DNA of 64,000 bases from Dehalogenimonas lykanthroporepellens BL-DC-9 (GTDB lineage: Bacteria; Chloroflexota; Dehalococcoidia; Dehalococcoidales; Dehalococcoidaceae), in the NCBI GenBank assembly GCA_000143165.1, contig CP002084.1:868001-932000 (forward strand), read 5' to 3'. Position 1 is the first letter of the stretch, and each line of letters starts with the position of its first letter. Under the pieces are notes generated by a model that worked only from the letters and a program-made list of their open reading frames with translations, was not told where the DNA came from and made no database searches. Shown piece by piece: positions 36,636 through 45,179 of the stretch. The translations under genes and the position numbers were made by a program.

Positions 36636-37994
36636 ATGAATAAAACCCCACCGGATAATAGAAACAGCGCCGGCATAGTGGTCATCGGCGGCGGCGCCGC
36701 CGGTCTGATGGCCGCCGGGCGGGCGGCCGAATCGGGCGCTGAAGTCACTCTGCTGGAACGAATGCCGCAACCCGGCCGCAAATTGCTGGTCACCGGCAAA
36801 GGCCGGTGCAACATCACCAACAGCGCGCCCCTGCGGGAATTCCTGGCCGCCTTCGGCCAGGACGGACGCTTTCTCTACGGCGCGTTTCACCGGTTTTTCC
36901 GGGACGAACTGCTGGAATTTCTGCGGCGTCACGGCGTCGAGACCAAAACTGAGCGCGGAGGCAGGATATTCCCGGTATCCGACTCAGCCGCTGATGTCCT
37001 GGATGCGCTGGTTTCTTATGTAAAACACAACAGAGTAATTATCCGGACCAACAGCCGGGTGACTGCCATCGAACGGGGAAAAACCGGTATCAGCGGCGTT
37101 ACCCTGGAAAGCGGAGAGAAAATACCAGCCAGGGCGGTGATACTGGCCACCGGCGGCGCGTCCTATCCGGGCACCGGCTCGGCGGGCGATGGGTTTCGAC
37201 TGGCCAAAGGTCTGGGTCACCGGGTAACCCGGCTCTACCCGTCCCTGGTGCCGCTGGCGGTGGCCGAGGCCGATTTCGCCAAAGCCTGCCAGGGAGTCAG
37301 TTTGAAAAACATCCGTCTGACTCTGCTGGCCTGTGACCGGAATAGTATTCCCAACCTGACCATCAACCACGACTACGGCAGGGGAACCGGACACCTGAAG
37401 CCACCAGCACCCGTCATCGAAAGCCGTTTCGGAGAGATGATGCTCACCCATTTCGGTATCGGCGGCCCGGTCACCCTGCTGGCTTCCCAGTCAGCCGCCC
37501 GGGCGCTGGAAAACGGCCCGGTAACGGCGGTCATCGATCTCAAGCCGGCGCTCAGCCGCCGGGAACTGGACCTGAGACTTCAAAGGGAATTGGCGGCCAA
37601 CCCGAAAAGACGCCTCACCGTTATCATGAAAAACCTGCTACCGGCCAAGATGGTCGAACCGATGATCGGCCTGTCCGGAATAGCCGCGGACAAAACCGCC
37701 GCCGGAATCACCGCCGGCGAACGCAAGATTATGGCCGGATTGTTGAAGTGCCTGCCGCTGACGGTAACTTCTCCTTTGCCGCTGAGCGCGGCCATGGTGA
37801 CCGCCGGCGGGGTGGAGTTATCGGAAATCGACCCGCGAACCATGGCCTCCCGGCTGGTGCCCGGCCTGTACCTGGCCGGTGAGGTATTGAACCTGGATGC
37901 CGATACCGGCGGCTATAATCTGCAGGCGGCGTTTTCGACCGGCTGGGTTGCCGGTAAGGCCGCGGTCGAGAGCCTTTTCTCCCTGGAAAATTAG
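36636..37994 (+). CDS. HI0933/BaiN-family FAD-dependent oxidoreductase
   Basis: 452 residues. The N-terminal FAD Rossmann motif VVIGGGAAGLMAAGRAAESG (near 15-34), the family box GRKLLVTGKGRCNITN (near 47-62), VILATGGASYPGTGS (near 168) and the C-terminal GEVLNLDADTGGYNLQAAFS (near 411-430) identify this flavoprotein family. One homologue reduces bile-acid intermediates, but most members have no known substrate. It follows pyrK by 9 nt with no clear Shine-Dalgarno and may be read through from the pyr operon. Confidence 0.85.
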   Translation: MNKTPPDNRNSAGIVVIGGGAAGLMAAGRAAESGAEVTLLERMPQPGRKLLVTGKGRCNITNSAPLREFLAAFGQDGRFLYGAFHRFFRDELLEFLRRHGVETKTERGGRIFPVSDSAADVLDALVSYVKHNRVIIRTNSRVTAIERGKTGISGVTLESGEKIPARAVILATGGASYPGTGSAGDGFRLAKGLGHRVTRLYPSLVPLAVAEADFAKACQGVSLKNIRLTLLACDRNSIPNLTINHDYGRGTGHLKPPAPVIESRFGEMMLTHFGIGGPVTLLASQSAARALENGPVTAVIDLKPALSRRELDLRLQRELAANPKRRLTVIMKNLLPAKMVEPMIGLSGIAADKTAAGITAGERKIMAGLLKCLPLTVTSPLPLSAAMVTAGGVELSEIDPRTMASRLVPGLYLAGEVLNLDADTGGYNLQAAFSTGWVAGKAAVESLFSLEN

Positions 37995-38043
37995 CGCCGA
38001 CGCGCCTTTGAGGTATAATCTTTCCTGATTGGGGGAAATCCGG

Positions 38044-39012
38044 ATGAAAAAAATGGCGGTTCTGACTTCTGGCGGCGACGCCCCGGGCATGAACGCGGCC
38101 ATCAGGGCGGTTACCCGATGCGGCATCGCCGCTGGCTGGCGGGTTATCGGCATCAATCGTGGTTATCGGGGGCTGATAGCCGGAGATTTCCGGCCGCTGG
38201 GCATCAGGGATGTTTCCGGCATCATCCAGGCCGGGGGGACCATCCTGGGTTCCTCCCGCGCACCGGAATTCAAGACCGAAGCCGGGCGTAAACAAGCCAT
38301 GGACAACCTGCATCATGATGGCATCTCAGCGCTGGTGGTCATCGGCGGCAACGGCTCCCAGGCCGGAGCTCACCTGTTGAGCCAGGCCGAATTTCCAGTA
38401 GTCGGCGTGGCCTCCACCATCGATAACGACCTGTTCGGCACCGACCAGAGCATCGGGGTAGATACGGCTCTCAATATTGCGCTGGAAGCCATCGACCGTC
38501 TGAAGGTCACTGCCTCATCCCATCAACGGGCTCATATCGTCGAGGTCATGGGCCGGCACCAGGGATACCTGGCGCTCATGGCCGGTATCGCCGGCGGGGC
38601 GGAATATGTGGTACTGCCGGAACTGGAAACCAGTCCGGAAGTCATCGCTGAAGAAATCAGGAAAAGTTATCAACGGGGTAAGTCCCACTGCCTGATAGTA
38701 GTGGCCGAAGGGGCTGAATGGAACGCAGAACGCCTCATAAATCATTTCAATACCAATGCTGACCTGGGCTATTCCCTGCGGGCAACCATATTGGGACATG
38801 TACAACGTGGCGGCGCGCCGACGGCTTTCGACCGGCTACTGGCGACCCGCATCGGCGCCAGGGCAGTCGAAGAACTGGACGCCGGCAATCATGGCGTCCT
38901 GCTCGGCCTGGCCTGCGGTGAAATCAAGCCGACACCGCTGGAGACCGTGGCCGAAAACACCAAACAGCTTGATCTCTCCTTTCTGTCGGTGGCCAGAAAA
39001 CTGACAGGTTGA
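38044..39012 (+). CDS. pfkA: 6-phosphofructokinase
   Basis: 322 residues from ATG 38044 with GGGGGA upstream. Motifs are LTSGGDAPGMNAAIRAVTR at the N-terminus, GGTILGSSR (near 68), GGNGSQ (near 99), ASTIDND (near 122, catalytic Asp) and VEVMGRHQGYLA (near 165). It phosphorylates fructose 6-phosphate. GGNGS replaces the usual GGDGS, and Ser precedes TIDND; the retained Gly after the N suggests ATP rather than pyrophosphate as donor, but this is uncertain. Confidence 0.9.
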   Translation: MKKMAVLTSGGDAPGMNAAIRAVTRCGIAAGWRVIGINRGYRGLIAGDFRPLGIRDVSGIIQAGGTILGSSRAPEFKTEAGRKQAMDNLHHDGISALVVIGGNGSQAGAHLLSQAEFPVVGVASTIDNDLFGTDQSIGVDTALNIALEAIDRLKVTASSHQRAHIVEVMGRHQGYLALMAGIAGGAEYVVLPELETSPEVIAEEIRKSYQRGKSHCLIVVAEGAEWNAERLINHFNTNADLGYSLRATILGHVQRGGAPTAFDRLLATRIGARAVEELDAGNHGVLLGLACGEIKPTPLETVAENTKQLDLSFLSVARKLTG

Positions 39013-39024
39013 ACCCGTTCCGAT

Positions 39025-39053
39025 TTGACATCGGCAGACTGAATAACTAAAGT
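39025..39053 (+). promoter_or_regulatory. promoter of the ornithine cyclodeaminase homologue
   Basis: TTGACA (39025-39030), 17-bp spacer, TAAAGT (39048-39053), ending 6 nt before the ATG at 39060. Leaderless transcription is predicted. Confidence 0.65.
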
Positions 39054-39059
39054 TAACCA

Positions 39060-40025
39060 ATGTCCACATTACTTTTAACCCGCGAGCATATTTCACAACT
39101 GATTACCATGCCGGAGACACTGTCGGCCGTTGAAAACGCTTTTTCCGCCTATGCCGAAGGCGCCGCCGGCATGCCCCCGAAAGCCTACCTGACACTGGAT
39201 AAAGGGGATTTCCGCGCCATGCCGGCCTCAGTGCCGGGGGCGGCCGGTGTCAAGTGGATAAACGTTCACCTGGGTAACAGCGCTATCGGTTTACCCAGCA
39301 TAATGGGGCTTATAGTGTATTCCGACCCCGAAACCGGTTATCCGCTGGCCATCATGGACGGCACCGAGATTACCGCTTTCCGCACCGGAGCGGCGGCGGC
39401 CATCGCTTCCCGGTACCTGGCCCGCGCCGGTTCGCGGACGCTGGGACTGGTCGGCGCCGGTCACCAGGCTGATACCCAGATAGAAGCCCACCTGGAGTAT
39501 TTCAGTTTTGACGACATCAGGGTATTCGATCTGGATCCATCGGCCGTGACAAAACTGGCGGCGCGTTTCCCGGAATTGCCGATCCACCCGGCCGGACTGG
39601 AAGCAACCTGCGGCGCCGACATTGTCTGCACCCTGACACCCGCGACCAGACCTTACGTCAAATACGAATGGCTGAAACCCGGGGCCCACGTCAATGCCAT
39701 CGGCGCCGATGCGCCGGGCAAGCAGGAACTGACGACCGAATTGCTGAGCCGAGTGACGGTCATCGTCGACGACGTCTACCAGGCCACCCATGCCGGTGAG
39801 CTTAATGTCGCCGTCTCGGCTGGTCTTTTTCAGGCAAGTGATATCTTCGCAACTCTGGGCGAACTGACATCCGGACGAAAACGGCTGGAATCACCGGTCG
39901 GCGACGGAATAACCATATTTGATTCCACCGGTCTGGCCATCCAGGACATCGCCTGCGCCCGCTACATTTACGACAAGGCCTGCCTCGCTGGAATGGGACA
40001 GGCCTGCGATCTCATCGGCGTCTGA
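39060..40025 (+). CDS. ornithine cyclodeaminase/mu-crystallin family dehydrogenase
   Basis: 321 residues. MDGTEITAFRTGAAAAIASR (near 100-119) and the NAD-binding GLVGAGHQADTQIEAH (near 131-146) are family signatures, with the late GDGITIFDSTGLAIQDIA (near 281-298). Members include ornithine cyclodeaminase (ornithine to proline), alanine dehydrogenase and imine reductases; the substrate is not clear here. There is no Shine-Dalgarno and a promoter ends 6 nt upstream, so the message appears leaderless. Confidence 0.85.
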   Translation: MSTLLLTREHISQLITMPETLSAVENAFSAYAEGAAGMPPKAYLTLDKGDFRAMPASVPGAAGVKWINVHLGNSAIGLPSIMGLIVYSDPETGYPLAIMDGTEITAFRTGAAAAIASRYLARAGSRTLGLVGAGHQADTQIEAHLEYFSFDDIRVFDLDPSAVTKLAARFPELPIHPAGLEATCGADIVCTLTPATRPYVKYEWLKPGAHVNAIGADAPGKQELTTELLSRVTVIVDDVYQATHAGELNVAVSAGLFQASDIFATLGELTSGRKRLESPVGDGITIFDSTGLAIQDIACARYIYDKACLAGMGQACDLIGV

Positions 40026-40078
40026 CAAACTCCTTGCGCCAATCCTTAACCAACCGGCCGGAGAGGGCGGGTTATGAA

Positions 40079-40107
40079 TTGTAAAGCAGGCGAGAAAAGG
40101 TTACAAT
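40079..40107 (+). promoter_or_regulatory. promoter of the two-component operon
   Basis: TTGTAA (40079-40084), 17-bp spacer, TACAAT (40102-40107), 27 nt before the GTG start of the kinase gene. Confidence 0.6.
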
Positions 40108-40134
40108 GAATTCAAAATATTAAGATTTTGGGCT

Positions 40135-42117
40135 GTGACCGGACAGAAAGACAAGCTACTAAAGAATGAGAGCGACCTCATGGGGCAATGGAGCCGGTTC
40201 ATGCTGGACAACGTACCCGATGCTGTCATTCTCTGGCGTTACCAGGGACCGGGGCTTTCCTTCATCATTACCGCAGTAAACAGGACCGCGTGCGACCGCT
40301 TCGGCTACTCCGCAGAAGAAATGGTCGGCATGCCCGACAAGGATCTTAACGCCCCGGACAGTTACATCAACATCGGCAACATCACCGGTCTCCTCCTGGA
40401 AAAAGGCCAAGCCGTCTATGAGATGACTCATCTGAGCCGGGACGGCCGGCGTATACCCGCCGAAGTGGCCGGTCGGTTTGTGGAAATCAACGGCGTCCGA
40501 ATGGCTGTTTCGGTAATCAGGGATATTTCCGAGCGCAAACAGATGGAACTGCGTTCGATGCGGCTCAATTCCTTCCCGCTGGCCAATCCCAATCCGGTTT
40601 TGAGAGCGACCCCCGAAGGCGAGGTGGTATTCGCCAATTCCTCGTCGACGCCTTTGTTGAAATTCTGGAATGTCGATATCGACGGTATATTGCCACCCCC
40701 CTGGCCAAACATTCTGAATGAAGTATTTGTTGCCGGGCACCCCGATACTATTGAACTCGACTGTAACGGGCAGGTGTTTTCGATGACCATGGCCCCGGCG
40801 TCTCAGGACCGATTCATCAACATTTACCCCCTGGATATCACCGAACGAAAAAAAATGGAACTGGAAATTCGCGATAACCGTGATTTCCTGGAACAGCTCA
40901 ACGACTCCCTGCCGGAAACGGTATTCAACCTGGACAGCGATTTCGTTATATCTTATGTAAACCGACAAGTGGATAAGATGTACGGTTATCAGCCACAGGA
41001 GTGCCTCGGCCGGTCGATGGCTTTTCTTTTCAGAAACCAAAAAGAGTACGAACACTTCAAAGACTCTCTCAAGATTGAATCCGGTAACAGGCAGGTCGTG
41101 TCTTTTTCAGATTTCTGGCATCGTCGACGGGATGGCAGTGAATTTCCGTGTGAAATAATCATGACCGTCGCCCCCCGCCCGGACGGTTCCGCTGCCGCCG
41201 TCATCATCGTCCGGGACACCAGTGAACGCCAGCGGGCGCAGATGGAGATCGAGAACTATCAACACCACCTGGAAGACATGGTGCTGGAACGCACCCGCGA
41301 ACTGGAAACCGAGATAAGCTCCCGGTTGAAAGCGGAGCAGGAACTGCGCCGTCTTTTTGAAAGAGAAAAAGCCCTCAGCGCTGAATTGAAGAAACAGATA
41401 GAAGAAAGGCAGTTGTTCACCCGAGGGCTGGTACATGAACTCAAAACGCCGTTGACCCCGTTGATAACGGCTTCGGAATACCTGGAACAGCACCTGACCG
41501 ATAAGACAGCTCGTGAATTCGCTCGCAATATCCGTACCGGGGCGCACAACATGGAGAAACGGGTCAATGAGATGCTTGACCTGGCCAAAGGCGAGATAGG
41601 CACGCTCAACGTCCAAAATTCCCGCTTCGACCTGGTTGAACTGGTCTCCCTGACCGCCGAATTCATGAAGCCGGAAGCCGACAGGCGGGGGCTGGAACTG
41701 GTAACCACCCTGCCCCCCGATCCGGTGGAAATCGAGGCTGATCCCGACCGTCTGCGACAGGTAATGTCCAACCTGTTGGGCAATTCCATCAAATTCACCA
41801 AACGCGGCGGCCGTATCGAAATCGCGACGGGAAGTTCCGAACACTCGGTGTTCATCCGGGTAACGGACAACGGCGCCGGCATCGCCGAAGCCGACCTGCC
41901 CTACCTGTTCCAGGCCTATCACCGGGGCCAGACATCCGAAAAGAGCCGGATGAGCGGCCTGGGTCTGGGTTTAACCCTGTCCCGGATGATCGTCGAACTC
42001 CATGGCGGCCGCATCGACCTCGATTCGAAAAAAGGACAGGGCACCACCTTCACCATCACGCTACCAATGAACAATAAAGGAGATAACCCGGATGAAAATA
42101 TTGATAGTAGAAGATGA
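40135..42117 (+). CDS. soluble three-PAS sensor histidine kinase
   Basis: 660 residues with no membrane helix. Three PAS units (about 20-145, 150-245 and 248-375) end in PAC-type motifs such as VIRDISERKQ and VIVRDTSERQ. A coiled coil (about 375-435) leads to the phosphoacceptor box RGLVHELKTPLTPLI (His near 438) and an HATPase_c domain (NLLGNSIKFTKRGG; TDNGAGIAEADLPYLFQAYH; GLGLGLTLSRMI). It senses a cytoplasmic or redox cue and phosphorylates the downstream regulator. The GTG at 40135 is given as start; ATG 40180, preceded by GAGAG, is an alternative. It overlaps the regulator gene by 26 nt. Confidence 0.9.
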   Translation: MTGQKDKLLKNESDLMGQWSRFMLDNVPDAVILWRYQGPGLSFIITAVNRTACDRFGYSAEEMVGMPDKDLNAPDSYINIGNITGLLLEKGQAVYEMTHLSRDGRRIPAEVAGRFVEINGVRMAVSVIRDISERKQMELRSMRLNSFPLANPNPVLRATPEGEVVFANSSSTPLLKFWNVDIDGILPPPWPNILNEVFVAGHPDTIELDCNGQVFSMTMAPASQDRFINIYPLDITERKKMELEIRDNRDFLEQLNDSLPETVFNLDSDFVISYVNRQVDKMYGYQPQECLGRSMAFLFRNQKEYEHFKDSLKIESGNRQVVSFSDFWHRRRDGSEFPCEIIMTVAPRPDGSAAAVIIVRDTSERQRAQMEIENYQHHLEDMVLERTRELETEISSRLKAEQELRRLFEREKALSAELKKQIEERQLFTRGLVHELKTPLTPLITASEYLEQHLTDKTAREFARNIRTGAHNMEKRVNEMLDLAKGEIGTLNVQNSRFDLVELVSLTAEFMKPEADRRGLELVTTLPPDPVEIEADPDRLRQVMSNLLGNSIKFTKRGGRIEIATGSSEHSVFIRVTDNGAGIAEADLPYLFQAYHRGQTSEKSRMSGLGLGLTLSRMIVELHGGRIDLDSKKGQGTTFTITLPMNNKGDNPDENIDSRR

Positions 42118-42766
42118 CAGTACCATTGTCGAGCTGGTCAGCCTGTGCCTGAAGGTCAGCTGGCCGGAAGCCCAGATATTCTACGCCGGACTGGCTGATG
42201 AAGGTCTCGATATCCTGGAACAGGAGAATCCGGATTTGACTATCCTCGACCTGGGTCTCCCCGACCGTTCCGGGCTGGAACTTCTCAAGGACATCCGCCA
42301 GATTTCCTCCGTTCCGGTAATTATCCTGACCGTCCGCGACGAAGAAGCCGATGTGGTCAGAGGACTGGAACTTGGGGCTGATGACTATATCACCAAACCG
42401 TTCCGCCAGATGGAATTCGTTTCCCGGGCCAAGGCGCTGCTCCGGCGACACCAGGCCGGAGATACCAGTTTGCCGGTCACCATCGGTCCACTCCAGTTTT
42501 CCGCCTCCCGCCGCAAGATAACTGCCGACGGCAAGACAATCAAACTGACCGCCACCGAAGGCAAGATGCTGTACCTGCTGGCCCGGAATCGGGGTAAAGC
42601 GGTGTCTCATGATGCCATCTCCAACGCCATCTGGGGAGAAAAGATACCGGATGCCGCCAACTCCATCAGGGTACATATGCGTAATCTTCGACAGAAACTT
42701 CAGAAAATCGACATGGGAGACATTATCGCCACCCGTTCCGGCGCCGGTTACCTGATGAAAAAATAA
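42092..42766 (+). CDS. OmpR/PhoB-family response regulator
   Basis: 224 residues. The receiver has the acidic pair in IVEDDST, phosphoacceptor Asp in TILDLGLPD (near 52), Thr in ILTVRDEEAD and Lys of YITKPFRQ (near 102). The C-terminal winged helix (about 130-224; GEKIPDAANSIRVHMRNLRQ) binds DNA. AAAGGAGAT inside the end of the kinase gene precedes the ATG. It is the cognate partner of the upstream kinase; targets are unknown. It ends 6 nt from the convergent second kinase. Confidence 0.92.
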   Translation: MKILIVEDDSTIVELVSLCLKVSWPEAQIFYAGLADEGLDILEQENPDLTILDLGLPDRSGLELLKDIRQISSVPVIILTVRDEEADVVRGLELGADDYITKPFRQMEFVSRAKALLRRHQAGDTSLPVTIGPLQFSASRRKITADGKTIKLTATEGKMLYLLARNRGKAVSHDAISNAIWGEKIPDAANSIRVHMRNLRQKLQKIDMGDIIATRSGAGYLMKK

Positions 42767-42772
42767 CTGCCG

Positions 42773-44944
42773 TCAACCAACCGTCTGCGGTAATTCCACG
42801 GTAAAGACAGCTCCGCCCTCCGGCCTATTGGCGGCGGTGATACAACCACTATTACGGGTGATGATTCCATGGCAGACCGACAGACCCAAACCTGTCCCCT
42901 GTCCGACTTCCCGGGTGGTGAAAAACGGGTCGAATATCCGCGGCAGGTTATCCGGCGGTATTCCAGGCCCATTGTCGGCGAACGTAACCGCCGTCATCCG
43001 GCCTCTGACTTCGGTGGTAACCGTCAGTCGTTTTGCTCCCTCCAGCTTATGCAACTCAGTGACCGCGTTTTTGATGATATTCAGAAAAGCCTGCTGAATC
43101 TGAGAGGCATCCGTGATCACTTGCGGTAATTCCGGGCTCAACTCCAGAATCAGCTCTATACCATGGTGTTCCAGTTCTGCGGCCATCGATTTCAGTGTTT
43201 CACTGACCAGGTTATTGAGGTCGGCCGGTTCCTGTCGTGGCGGGCGCGGGTCGGCGAAGGTAAGCAGGCGTCTGATAATACCGGCTACCCGCTGAGCGCC
43301 GCTGTCGATGATGGCGGCATCGTCCCGGATGTCTTCCGGCAGGTCCGGTCTTTGCGCCAGCAGTTGGGAAAAACCGATGACTCCGGTGAGCGGATTGTTG
43401 ATTTCATGAGCAATACCGGAAGCCATGACACCGATACTGGCCTGGTGGGCCGCCAGGGCCATCCGGGCTTCCATCTTGCGACGCTCTGTCTCGGCCTGCT
43501 TCTGAACGGATATATCCGACAGTACGCCGATAACAGTCACCCGACCATCATCTTCGAAGGCTTCCAGCGACAGTATCACCGGAATCTCCCGGCCGGAGGC
43601 GTCACTGATACGACATTCCCGGGAAGAAATATTCTCCCCGGCCAGCCGTCGGGCCAGGTCCTGGGCTACCGCCGGGCGGCATGCGGGAACGAACAGGTCG
43701 ATAACATCGTCCGCTTTCTCCCCATCCTGATTAAAAGTCAGATGGGTGGCCGCGTCAAAGAAACGCTGATTGGCATAAACGATATCACCTTCCCTGAGGA
43801 CAAAAACCATGGAAGGCAGGAGTTCAGCCAGTGTTCGAAAGAGCTGTTCCGATTGCTGAAGCCGGCGCTCCGCAGTCTGTCTTTCAGTAACATCTCGCAG
43901 AACCTTGATCAGACCGTAAGCGCCGTCGGCTTCCAATAGGGGAGCGGAGGCAATTTCGTAAAATCGGCCGTCTATTTCGGCGACACTCATCGGTACCCGT
44001 GTTCGTCCATTCAATCCGGCCATGGGGCAATCTTCACAGGGTTCGGTTCGGCCATGCACTGAATAACACGCCTCGCCAACCTCGACTCCCAGATGCAGTC
44101 GGGCGGCCCGATTGATAAAACTTATCGTCCGGTCACGCTTGGCGATGATAACCGCATCGACCATACTGTCAAGCCACCTTTCCAGACTGTGGCGTATCGC
44201 CAGACTTTCGCGGTAGAGCCGAGTGTTCTCCAGAGTTACCGCCAGATGGCCGGCCATGACCAGCAGAGCCATCCGGTCATTCTCGGAATACTGCCCTTTG
44301 AACCGCTTACCGACCAGCAACAACGCCGCCAACTGTCCTTGTTTGAGGGCTACCGGAACTATCATGTCCACCCCGGCCTGTGCCAGAGACTCTGCCACCA
44401 GAGAATTAGCCCCATCCGCCGTCACGGCGGCTTTTATTTCATTGACCAGCAGGGTCTTCCGATGGCGTTCGAGCCATGATACCAGCCCGTCTGCCCGGTT
44501 CAACCGGAGGTCAGCACAGGGTTCATCAGGATGACAGACCGACACGATGAACGATTCCCCATCAAGGTCAGGCACCAGAAGATAAACCCTTCGGCAATTC
44601 ATGGCCCCACAGATAAGTGCGGCTACCCGTTGATCAACATGCCGGGGGTCATGAATGCTCTGGGTTCGATTGATAAAATCATCGAGCGCCTGGAAGTAAT
44701 CATATCTTTCGGAATAAAGCAGGCGGTCTATGAAACCAAGGGTCAGATAGAATACCGGCCAGGACGCTCCGGCAAGCACTGCTACAAGCGCAACCAGTAT
44801 CCAGATATTGTCACTGAGAACCACCAGCTGGCCGATCAGCCAGGCCAGTCCCAGGAATGGGATGCCGAGGATCACCCCCGTTATCAGATAGGCCAGCGCG
44901 CGTCGGGGAAAGAGGGAATCCACCAGATGGTACCGAATCGGCAT
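42773..44944 (-). CDS. membrane-bound GAF/PAS sensor histidine kinase without its own regulator
   Basis: About 723 residues from ATG 44944 (GGTGG upstream), or 738 from a TTG at 44989. Two or more membrane helices (about 15-65) precede a GAF domain (about 90-255), two PAS domains (about 260-360 and 370-480), the phosphoacceptor box GIAHEINNPLTGVIGFSQLL (near 515) and an HATPase_c domain (AFLNIIKNAVTEL; FADNGPGIPPDNLPRIFDPF; GTGLGLSVCHGI). The first PAS contains a cysteine pair (CEDCPMAG), so redox or metal sensing is possible. No response regulator lies in its transcription unit. It faces the PhoB-type system tail to tail. Confidence 0.88.
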   Translation of the reverse strand: MPIRYHLVDSLFPRRALAYLITGVILGIPFLGLAWLIGQLVVLSDNIWILVALVAVLAGASWPVFYLTLGFIDRLLYSERYDYFQALDDFINRTQSIHDPRHVDQRVAALICGAMNCRRVYLLVPDLDGESFIVSVCHPDEPCADLRLNRADGLVSWLERHRKTLLVNEIKAAVTADGANSLVAESLAQAGVDMIVPVALKQGQLAALLLVGKRFKGQYSENDRMALLVMAGHLAVTLENTRLYRESLAIRHSLERWLDSMVDAVIIAKRDRTISFINRAARLHLGVEVGEACYSVHGRTEPCEDCPMAGLNGRTRVPMSVAEIDGRFYEIASAPLLEADGAYGLIKVLRDVTERQTAERRLQQSEQLFRTLAELLPSMVFVLREGDIVYANQRFFDAATHLTFNQDGEKADDVIDLFVPACRPAVAQDLARRLAGENISSRECRISDASGREIPVILSLEAFEDDGRVTVIGVLSDISVQKQAETERRKMEARMALAAHQASIGVMASGIAHEINNPLTGVIGFSQLLAQRPDLPEDIRDDAAIIDSGAQRVAGIIRRLLTFADPRPPRQEPADLNNLVSETLKSMAAELEHHGIELILELSPELPQVITDASQIQQAFLNIIKNAVTELHKLEGAKRLTVTTEVRGRMTAVTFADNGPGIPPDNLPRIFDPFFTTREVGQGTGLGLSVCHGIITRNSGCITAANRPEGGAVFTVELPQTVG

Positions 44945-45045
44945 CTCCACCACCCTTCCAGCACGCACAACGGGGTGCTTCCCGCTCAAGCCGGTTACTC
45001 TTTTTTATGCGGCTTGCGCTCTTGAATATTTCGTTTTGTTATCTC

Positions 45046-45074
45046 AATTTATGCCCTTAATGGTCATTTGTCAA
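45046..45074 (-). promoter_or_regulatory. promoter of the orphan kinase gene
   Basis: Minus-strand TTGACA (45074-45069), 17-bp spacer, TAAATT (45051-45046), about 100 nt before ATG 44944. Confidence 0.55.
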
Positions 45075-45095
45075 TATATTTCTCCTGATTATATA

Positions 45096-45123
45096 CAATA
45101 GTACCAGTATTACCCAATAGTAC
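45096..45123. repeat. direct repeat upstream of the orphan kinase
   Basis: CAATAGTAC occurs at 45096-45104 and 45115-45123, 19 nt apart, next to a minus-strand TATAAT-like box. Two turns of the helix separate the copies, which fits an activator or repressor dimer site. Confidence 0.35.
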
Positions 45124-45179
45124 TATGTCGAGAAGGGCGCAATACCGGTACTTTCGTACCATGTGCATTTTGAGCGGAT

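Noticed and set aside
43163-43939. Plus-strand frame opposite the orphan kinase
   Set aside because: No domain or ribosome-binding site; the minus-strand kinase explains the sequence.
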